A stretch of 11,347 bases of DNA from Pelagophyceae sp. CCMP2097 (Eukaryota > Sar > Pelagophyceae): the NCBI GenBank assembly GCA_026770575.1, contig MU658153.1:1-11347 (forward strand), read 5' to 3'. This document shows, in pieces, positions 6,339-11,347 of this stretch. Positions within the stretch are counted from its first letter, which is position 1. Every line of letters starts with the position of its first letter. The position numbers were made by a program, and so were the translations under genes. The notes below the pieces were generated by a model. That model was not told the origin of the DNA, did not search any database, and saw only the letters and a list, made by a program, of their open reading frames with translations.

Positions 6339-7658
6339 ATGGCCTCGGCGGCTTGCGCTGCGGAGGATTTCGACGTTGTCGTCGTCGGCGCGGGCCTGTC
6401 GGGCCTCGTCGCGGCGGCGGCGCTCTCGGCGGCGCTGCCGCGCGTGCTGCTCCTCGAGGCGCGGGCGCGCGTCGGCGGGCGCGTCCTCGGCGCGCGCGGC
6501 GGCGCGGACCTCGGCGCGTCATGGCTCTGGGACGCGGGGCCCGCCAACGCGCTCGCGCGGCGGCTGCGCGTCGATGCCGTGGCGCAGCGCGTCGACGGCG
6601 AGGCCTGGCTCTCCGAGGCGGGCCGGCCGCCGCGGCGCCGCGGGCCCGTTGGCGCGCGGATGGCGCCCTGCGGCCCCGGCGCGCGCCGCCTCGCCGGCGG
6701 CTACGCGCAACTCGCGGACCGCCTCGCGGCCGCGCTGCCGCCGGGCACGCTGCGCCTCAGCGCGCGCGTCGTCTCGCTGGAGCGGGTGGCTCCGGCGGGC
6801 GGCGCGGTCCGCGTCACCGTCGACGCGGCCGCGGGGCGCGAGGTCTTTTTGGCGCGGCGCGTCGTCGTCGCGCTGCCGCCGCGCCTCGCCGCGGGCGTGG
6901 CGTGGTCGCCGCCGCTGCCGGCGGCGCAGCAGGCGCGCCTTGCCGCGTCGCCGGCGTGGTGCGGCGACTGGATAAAAGTCGTCGCCACGTTCCGGACCGC
7001 GTTCTGGTGCAAATCGGGCGACTCGGGCTGCCTGCAGACGCCGGGCGGCGTCGTCGACGTCTGGTGGGAGGCCGCCGGCGGCGCCGAAAACGGCGAGACG
7101 CTGGCCGCGCTCGCCGGCCTGAGCGTCGGCGCCGAAGCCGCACGGCGCCTCGGCCGCCTCGCCGGCGCCGCGCCCGACGGCCCGGACGGCTGCGACTCGC
7201 CGCCGCAGCTCGTCGCCGCCGTCGTCGCGGAGCTCGGCGCCGTCTACGGCGAGAAGCTCGTGAGGGGTCAGCTTTTGAGCGTTTCGCACAAATGTTGGAT
7301 GGAAGACGATCTCACGTACGCGCCGCCGCCAGACGGCGCCGAAGAGGCGCACGAGGATCCGCGCGCGGCCGCGTTGCAGAAAGGACAACCATTCGCACGC
7401 GGTGATTACAGAGTTGGCGAACAGAGACGAAGGCGCAGATTTCTCAACGAGTGCGTGCATTCGACTCGCCAGCGTAGGCGGGCGTCGTATGGCCACCCGC
7501 TGCTTTCCACGCCGACGCCGTGGGGCGTGCACTTTGCGGGGACTGAGACGGAAAACGAATCGGGCCACATCGCCGGCGCCGTCCTCGCAGGCGAGCGCGC
7601 GGCGTGCGAGGTCGCTCACGCGCTGGGCGTCCCGCTCCTTTCGCCGCGGGCAGAATGA
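6339..7658 (+). CDS. FAD-dependent amine oxidase (monoamine oxidase-like)
   Basis: Starting at ATG 6339 (MASAACAAEDF), the frame encodes 439 residues. Enzymes of this family oxidise primary or secondary amines using FAD and oxygen, giving an imine or aldehyde and hydrogen peroxide. The N-terminal Rossmann motif is VVVVGAGLSGL (GxGxxG at 17-22). It is followed by LLLEARARVGGR, with E41 as the usual FAD-ribose contact. The C-terminal FAD-site signature is VHFAGTETE...GHIAGAVLAGERAA (from about 397). WMEDDLTYAPP belongs to the substrate-domain end. A stretch of about 35 residues before SYGHPLL (KGQPFARGDYRV... to ...STRQRRR) has poor codon bias and no family likeness, and is probably an in-frame intron. 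There is no signal peptide or membrane segment. The tyrosinase lies 337 bp upstream in the same orientation. The N-terminus is Ala-rich and short; an upstream GTG extension is unsupported. Confidence 0.85.
   Translation: MASAACAAEDFDVVVVGAGLSGLVAAAALSAALPRVLLLEARARVGGRVLGARGGADLGASWLWDAGPANALARRLRVDAVAQRVDGEAWLSEAGRPPRRRGPVGARMAPCGPGARRLAGGYAQLADRLAAALPPGTLRLSARVVSLERVAPAGGAVRVTVDAAAGREVFLARRVVVALPPRLAAGVAWSPPLPAAQQARLAASPAWCGDWIKVVATFRTAFWCKSGDSGCLQTPGGVVDVWWEAAGGAENGETLAALAGLSVGAEAARRLGRLAGAAPDGPDGCDSPPQLVAAVVAELGAVYGEKLVRGQLLSVSHKCWMEDDLTYAPPPDGAEEAHEDPRAAALQKGQPFARGDYRVGEQRRRRRFLNECVHSTRQRRRASYGHPLLSTPTPWGVHFAGTETENESGHIAGAVLAGERAACEVAHALGVPLLSPRAE
7373..7477 (+). other. Probable in-frame amine oxidase intron (105 nt)
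   Basis: The donor GTTGCA is weak; the acceptor is AGCGTAG. Removal gives EDPRAAARASYGHPLLSTPTPW and a 404-residue enzyme. The segment is less GC-rich than the flanking exons and encodes an unlikely Arg-rich stretch. An alternative is 7413-7472 (GTTGGC...TCGCCAG). One of the two is likely; which one is unclear. Confidence 0.45.
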
Positions 7659-7750
7659 CCTTTCGCCGGGGACGGACTAAGTAAGACACGATAAATTTAG
7701 CGTACACTGTCGGCACCAACACCCGGCGGCTTCGTTTGCTCCTTTCGGTG

Positions 7751-9169
7751 CTACCGCCGCGCCTGCTCGTCGGCGACGATGCGTTCGATGAGTTCGGCCT
7801 TGACGCCGGAGACCTTGAGGTCGGTGGCGCGAAGGAGGTCCTTCATCGCGGGCACGGTCATCTTCGCAAGCTCGGCGCGGCGCCCGGCGTCCGACACGGG
7901 CGCGGCGGCAGGCGCGGCGGCGGCGGGGGCGACGGGCGCCGCGGCGGGGGCGGCGGGCTCGGCGGGCCCGTCGAGGAGCTTATCGAAATCGTCGCCGAAG
8001 AAGGCGGCGTCGGCGTCGGCCACCGAGGCGCGAGCGTCGTTGAGGCCGCGGTTGAAGTCGTCGCGAGGGTCGAAGTCGCGTTCGCGCGGCGCGCTGCGCG
8101 GCCGCGCGCCCGTGGACCACCATTCGCGAAGACGGTCGTTGATCTCGATCTTGTGAACCGAACGTAAGTCCTCCCTCAAGTCATCAGCTGCGTCGTAGTC
8201 GCGGTTGCGGCGCGCGGCGTCGCGGTCCGCGAGGAGCTGGGCCACGGCGTCGGGGGGCTCGCCGTCGCCGTCGCGTGCCGCCCACGCGTCGTCGTAGCCC
8301 GCCGTGCGCACGGGCGGCCCGGGCGAGCGCTCGCGCTCGGACCGCGCCTGCCGTTCGTCGGGCCGCTCCTTGCGCGGGCGGTTGTCGGGCCGCGGGTCGT
8401 CGCGGTTTTGGGTGCGCCTGGTGTTCTCCTGGCGGTCCTCGCGGCACTGCATCATACCTCCACCGATCTTGCTGCCGTCCATGTCCACGATGGCGCGCGC
8501 CGCGTCCGCCGGCGTCGAGAATTGGACGAGGCCGCAGCCCTTGCTGTCACCGGAATCCTGGTCCGTGGAGATCGAAGCGAAGACGACGTCGTAGCCGGCG
8601 TCTCGGAAATGGTCCTTCAAGTCCATCCAAGAAGTGCCCGCGTCCAGAGCGCTGACGAAGATTCGGGTCTGGCCAAAGTCCACGCTGCCGCGCGAGTTGG
8701 AGCAGTCCCTAGCGCGGTGGCCGGCCTCTCCACACACAAAGCACTTCTCCACGACGCCCCCGCGAGGCGCGCTCCGAGGCGACCGCCGAGCGTCGCCGCC
8801 GCCCTGCTTGCACTCCTTTGCAAAGTGGCCCGCCTGGCCGCAGACGTAGCACGTGACGCCGCCGGCGTCGCGCCGAGGGCGGTCGTCGTCGGGACGCATG
8901 CCCCGCGGCGGGCCGCGGTCGCGCCGCTCGGCGCCGGCGTCGCGGCGCCGAGGGCCCTCGTCGCGGCCGCGCGATTCGCTCTCCCGCGGCGCGCGGTCCC
9001 GCGGCGCGTCGTCGTCGCCGCCGCGCGCGGGGGCGGCAAAGTCGCCGCTGAAAAACGAGTCGTCGATGGCGCCTCGCGCTTCGACGGCGCGGCACGCCGG
9101 CGCGGCGGCGCGCGGCTGCAGCGCGACGACCGCGGCGCAGAGCGCCCAGAGGGCCACAGCGCACCGCAT
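7751..9169 (-). CDS. RNA-binding protein: CCHC-CCHC-RRM-CysRS-like-SAP, with N-terminal signal
   Basis: From ATG 9169 the frame encodes 472 residues with no sign of introns. An in-frame ATG at 9196 adds nine residues. The N-terminus MRCAVALWALCAAVVALQPR is a good signal peptide. The next segment (AAAPACRAVEAR) is Ala/Arg-rich, as in bipartite plastid targeting signals of algae with secondary plastids, although the usual Phe after the cleavage site is absent. Then come an Arg/Asp-rich region, two zinc knuckles (CYVCGQAGHFAKEC, 107-120; CFVCGEAGHRARDC, 143-156) and an RRM at about 168-245 (RNP2 RIFVSA, RNP1 KGCGLVQF). A charged linker leads to DRDAARRNRDYDAADDLRED...INDRLREWW (about 308-351), which resembles the C-terminal helical module of cysteinyl-tRNA synthetase. 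After an Ala/Pro linker the protein ends in a SAP domain (MTVPAMKDLL...VSGVKAELIERI). A role in organellar RNA or nucleoid metabolism is inferred. Confidence 0.85.
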   Translation of the reverse strand: MRCAVALWALCAAVVALQPRAAAPACRAVEARGAIDDSFFSGDFAAPARGGDDDAPRDRAPRESESRGRDEGPRRRDAGAERRDRGPPRGMRPDDDRPRRDAGGVTCYVCGQAGHFAKECKQGGGDARRSPRSAPRGGVVEKCFVCGEAGHRARDCSNSRGSVDFGQTRIFVSALDAGTSWMDLKDHFRDAGYDVVFASISTDQDSGDSKGCGLVQFSTPADAARAIVDMDGSKIGGGMMQCREDRQENTRRTQNRDDPRPDNRPRKERPDERQARSERERSPGPPVRTAGYDDAWAARDGDGEPPDAVAQLLADRDAARRNRDYDAADDLREDLRSVHKIEINDRLREWWSTGARPRSAPRERDFDPRDDFNRGLNDARASVADADAAFFGDDFDKLLDGPAEPAAPAAAPVAPAAAAPAAAPVSDAGRRAELAKMTVPAMKDLLRATDLKVSGVKAELIERIVADEQARR

Positions 9170-9301
9170 CGACGCGGGACGGACTTCAAGAAGCATATCG
9201 CCAGCCTTGCGCAAGAACACTCTCTCTCACCTCTTTCGAGGGGGCTTCTCGAGCCCGCCCAAACGAATCCGGCGTGCCCACGGCCGTCCGACGGTTGGAG
9301 C
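9170..9301. other. Short intergenic gap between the two RNA-binding protein genes
   Basis: There are 132 bp between the stop of the upstream gene (TAA at 9304-9302) and the ATG at 9169 of the next, both on the minus strand. It must hold the 3' end of one gene and the promoter of the other, unless they are co-transcribed. I see no clear TATA element. Confidence 0.5.
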
Positions 9302-10485
9302 TTACGAGTCATCGGGGCGCTTGACCCAATAGATGCGCTGGCGGTCGCTGAGGAGGACCTACGTTGAGGGCTCGGGTCCATACGAGGCGCCAACGCTTAC
9401 GAGGCGTCGAGGGTTTTACCTCGTATTCGTCGAGGAGCCCGGCGCGCACTGCGTCCGCCTCGTCGTACTGTCGCTCGCTCCGGAGCTCGTCCCGCCGGCC
9501 TGCGGCAAACGTCCCGCCATGCCGGAAACGAGGGGGACTCTCATTGGGGCCCGCCTCTCCGACAAGTCAGTGTCCTTAGGCCGCGCCGCATCTCGCGGAG
9601 CCGCGCCTCGATGGCGTCGATCGCGGTCTGGCCTGGGTCGTCGAATTGAAAGGTCCGCGGCGCCCAGGGCGAGAGCGTGCTCGTGTCGAAAGTGGGCCGG
9701 TAGCCGAGGTCCTCGCGCACGCCTATCTCGTGGCCGCGGAACATGGCGCCAACGCTGCCTTCAATGGCCTTTTGCGCCTCGTCCGACGACCCAAACTGCA
9801 CGATGCCACACCCCAAATTGCCCCCTGCCGCGTCGCGCCTAGGATAAGACGCTCCGCCCGCGTCCCGGCAACTTCTGGCGTGCCTCGAGCCTCTGCCGCT
9901 CCATTTGTCCGCCGTATTGTACGACGCGGCTCCTTTGCATGACGCGCGCGTAGAGGGGCGAGTAGCCGCTCTGCTGAAAGTATTCCTTAAGGGCCACCCA
10001 GTCCGCGCTCTTCGGCAGGTTACCTACATTGCCCGCGGTCGGCAGACGGCTCGAGAAAACGGACGGCTGCGGCGCACCGACGAAGATGCGCGTGCCGCCG
10101 ATCTGGCTGTTGCCCAGGTTCGGGCAGTCCCGCGCCACGTGCCCGGCCTCGCCTGCGCGGCCGCCGTTTCAGCGGCACGCGGTCGCGCTCCGTCGACCTC
10201 GGCAGGGGCTCCGCACCGCACGAGTAGCACTTGATGATGCGCTCCGGTGCCTCGTCGAAGTGCGACGGGCTCGAGGAGCCCCGAGGCACCTGTGCCCTCC
10301 ATCGGGCGCAGACGCCGAAGCGGGACGCCGCAGAAACGCACCTCGGCCTCGCCCTCGGGCCCGTCGATCGAGCTCAGGCAGCGCGCCGCCGGGCGCTGCG
10401 GCTGCTGCTGTGGCGCGCCGCGCCGCGCGCCGGCGATGCAGCGCACCGCGCACCGCCGCGCCGCCGCGACGAGCATCATGGACAT
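9302..10485 (-). CDS. RNA-binding protein: mitochondrial-type presequence-CCHC-RRM-CysRS-like, seven-exon model
   Basis: Model exons (minus) are 10485-10342, 10289-10217, 10152-10078, 10023-9873, 9838-9564, 9499-9420 and 9358-9302, totalling 855 nt and 284 residues. The first 48 residues (MSMMLVAAARRCAVRC...) are Arg/Ala/Gln-rich and lack acidic residues before D41, typical of a mitochondrial presequence. A split zinc knuckle is restored by splicing as CYSCGEAGHVARDC (69-82). The RRM follows: RNP2 RIFVGNLP, also restored by splicing, then DWVALKEYFQQSGY, RNP1 GCGIVQF (157-163) and GHEIGVRED. The C-terminus IDAIEARLREMRR...RRDELRSERQYDEADAVR...EYEVLLSDRQRIYWV matches the CysRS-like module of the neighbouring gene. 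It ends in KRPDDS at TAA 9304-9302. There is only one knuckle and no SAP domain. Knuckle-to-RRM spacing and sequence show common ancestry with the adjacent gene. The 34-nt intron at 9872-9839 is the weakest join. Confidence 0.75.
9359..9419 (-). other. RNA-binding gene intron 6 (61 nt)
   Basis: The donor is GTAAAA and the acceptor ACGTAG, phase 0. It joins GLLDEYE to VLLSDRQRIYWV, completing the CysRS-like module. Confidence 0.75.
9500..9563 (-). other. RNA-binding gene intron 5 (64 nt)
   Basis: The donor is GTCGGA and the acceptor GCCGCAG. It joins REMRRGLRTLT through a split Cys codon to RRDELRSERQYDEAD. The acceptor is good. The donor leaves about seven extra residues compared with the paralog, so its exact position is less sure. 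Confidence 0.55.
9839..9872 (-). other. RNA-binding gene intron 4 (34 nt, uncertain)
   Basis: The donor is GTTGCC and the acceptor TATCCTAG. It is the only GT-AG pair I found that joins the RRM first half to RDAAGGNLGCGIVQF in frame. It leaves a longer loop than in the paralog and is very short. A sequence indel or a non-GT donor are alternatives. Confidence 0.4.
10024..10077 (-). other. RNA-binding gene intron 3 (54 nt, in frame)
   Basis: The donor is GTGCGC and the acceptor ATGTAG. It is stop-free and a multiple of three. Removal turns RIFVGAPQPSVF... into RIFVGNLPKSADW, the standard RNP2 strand and following loop. Confidence 0.8.
10153..10216 (-). other. RNA-binding gene intron 2 (64 nt)
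   Basis: The donor is GTGCGG and the acceptor CGCGCAG. It interrupts the zinc knuckle after CYSC; removal restores a perfect C-x2-C-x4-H-x4-C. Confidence 0.85.
10290..10341 (-). other. RNA-binding gene intron 1 (52 nt)
   Basis: The donor is GTGCGT and the acceptor GGCACAG, phase 0. It joins the presequence exon (...DGPEGEAE) to VPRGSSSPSHFDEAPERI. Confidence 0.75.
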
Positions 10486-10712
10486 CCAGTCTCGCCGAAT
10501 CGCTAGGTGCCGGCCGCCACCCGCCGCTTCTCTTCGCGCTCTCCCGTTTCTCTGCTCGCTGCGCTTCGCATGCCCTCGCGCCGACTGTTTGATCGTTTAA
10601 AGTAAATCTCGCCGAATCGGTGAATTCCGAAAAATTTCGACGCTGTGTTCAGCTAGCCCGCCTCGGGAGTGCTCGAACCCCGTCTGACGCTCGCGGACGG
10701 CTCGTGCGGGCC
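10486..10712. promoter_or_regulatory. Divergent promoter region
   Basis: There are 227 bp between the ATGs of the minus RNA-binding gene and the plus repeat-protein gene. A 13-bp direct repeat tctcgccgaatcg occurs at 10490-10502 and 10607-10619, once near each gene. A lower-GC stretch (gtttgatcgtttaaagtaaat, near 10587-10607) may be the core promoter. No canonical TATA box is clear. Confidence 0.4.
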
Positions 10713-11347
10713 ATGACGCGGCGAAGCAAGGGCTCCGGTTGGACGGGCCTGTCGGGGGACCAGATTGACGCCCAAAATGAAAAGGCCATTGAGCAGGCCC
10801 TCTTTGCGAACGCGGCCGCCGCGCACAAGGAAGAGGAGATGCGCAAGGATCGCGCGCGCCAGTTTCCGGTGCTGCAGTGTGCGCAGGAGCTGCCGGAGCG
10901 CGAGAACTCCTTGCGCGAGACGTCGAAAGGCGTCGAGGACGACGGAGCCGCAGAGGACACGACGGAGTCGACGGAGGCCAAGATCGCGCAGGAGGGCGTC
11001 TCGAGCGCAGGCACACGGCGGCGTCTGACACGAGCATGCGCAATGCGGCTTGTGAAGCGACGCTTGTCGCAAACGACTTGTCCAAGTCGACGTCCATAGA
11101 CACCGCATGTAGGGTAGCGAAGCCGTCGCATTTTCCCAGCGCGGCGCCGACGAGCGTGCCGATGGGCGTGCCGACGGCGGCACCCTCAGCGAAGCCGTCG
11201 CCGCTTCCCAGCGCGGCGCCGACGAGCGTGTCGACGATGGTGCCGACGTCGGCACCCTCAGCGAAGCCGTCGCCGCTCCCCAGCGCGGCGCCGAAAAGCG
11301 TGCCGACGAAGGTGTCGACGGCGGCACCCTCAGCGAAGCCGTCGCCG
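10713..11347 (+). CDS. Unrecognised acidic protein with Pro/Ser/Ala tandem repeats, N-terminal part (C-terminus beyond right edge)
   Basis: ATG 10713 opens MTRRSKGSGWTGLSGDQ. A Glu/Lys/Ala-rich, probably helical segment (about residues 18-50) and an acidic Thr/Ser/Glu-rich stretch (VEDDGAAEDTTESTEAK) follow. In that frame translation ends at 11099 with an Arg-rich tail. From about 11010 a second frame reads more like protein (HTAASDTSMRNAACEATL) and runs without stop into 24-residue repeats to the edge. The two frames must be joined by an intron (for example 10922-11010, GTCGAA...GCGCAG) or by an indel. The repeats resemble the Pro/Ser-rich repeat proteins often seen at the surface of diatoms and other stramenopiles, but no signal peptide is visible at this ATG. 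Function is unknown. The repeat part could belong to a separate gene with an unseen start. Confidence 0.5.
11117..11347 (+). repeat. 72-bp tandem repeat, 3.2 copies, coding for a 24-residue Pro/Ser/Ala unit
   Basis: Units start at 11117, 11189, 11261 and 11333 with gcgaagccgtcg. The encoded unit is AKPSPLPSAAPTSV...VPTAAPS, with differences mostly in the middle. The array reaches the window edge, so its full length is unknown. Confidence 0.85.

Noticed and set aside
6353..7405. 350-codon plus-strand frame overlapping the amine oxidase
   Set aside because: It is almost entirely Arg/Ala/Gly and is a frame shadow.
6519..7619. 366-codon minus-strand frame opposite the amine oxidase
   Set aside because: It is an Arg/Ala-rich shadow of a clear flavoenzyme, with no motif.
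8408..9367. 319-codon plus-strand frame opposite the signal-peptide RNA-binding gene
   Set aside because: It is antisense to zinc-knuckle and RRM coding sequence, with no recognisable domain.
10660..10720. tRNA-like ggttcga motif on the minus strand
   Set aside because: The T-arm stem does not pair properly and no matching acceptor or anticodon arm could be found.
10653..11327. Minus-strand frame across the 72-bp repeats (Ala/Arg/Trp/Ser units)
   Set aside because: The plus-strand reading gives Pro/Ser/Ala repeats of a type known from stramenopiles; the minus reading is judged its shadow.
1..11347. CRISPR arrays, insertion sequences, bacterial promoters or operons
   Set aside because: No regularly spaced repeats, transposase-like frames or Shine-Dalgarno-linked gene runs are seen; introns and targeting signals show the DNA is eukaryotic.

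Overview
The window looks like nuclear DNA of a GC-rich photosynthetic eukaryote, most likely a stramenopile alga of the pelagophyte type (an Aureococcus-like genome is my best guess; this is inference). Reasons: very G/C-rich third codon positions, short GT-AG introns that must be removed to restore protein motifs, a Pro/Ser/Ala repeat protein of a kind common in stramenopiles, a tyrosinase of the algal type, and N-termini that look like organelle targeting signals. There are no ribosome binding sites, operons or mobile elements.

Layout, left to right. (1) Minus, 1-537: N-terminal part of an unrecognised Cys/His-rich protein that runs off the left edge. (2) Plus, 1038-2242: OTU-family cysteine protease (deubiquitinase-like) with a heptad-repeat N-terminus and two or three introns. 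(3) Minus, 3132-2245: class I SAM-dependent methyltransferase, whose stop lies 2 bp from the OTU stop. (4) Plus, 3536-6001: membrane-anchored tyrosinase with two introns and a large Cys-rich insertion in the copper B region. (5) Plus, 6339-7658: flavin amine oxidase. (6) Minus, 9169-7751: RNA-binding protein with two CCHC knuckles, an RRM, a CysRS-C-terminal-like helical module and a SAP domain, behind a signal-peptide-like N-terminus. (7) Minus, 10485-9302: a related CCHC-RRM-CysRS-like protein with a mitochondrial-type presequence, apparently split by six introns of 34-64 nt. (8) Plus, 10713 to right edge: unrecognised acidic protein leading into 72-bp (24-residue) Pro/Ser/Ala repeats, cut by the window end.

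Two functional themes can be proposed. The tyrosinase and amine oxidase are adjacent and co-oriented, and both families act on aromatic amines or phenols. The two RNA-binding proteins are tandem paralogs with different domain content, intron content and apparent targeting (plastid or secretory versus mitochondrion). All splice coordinates were deduced by eye from frame continuity and family motifs, not from transcripts. Gene ends and the least-supported introns should be read as models.
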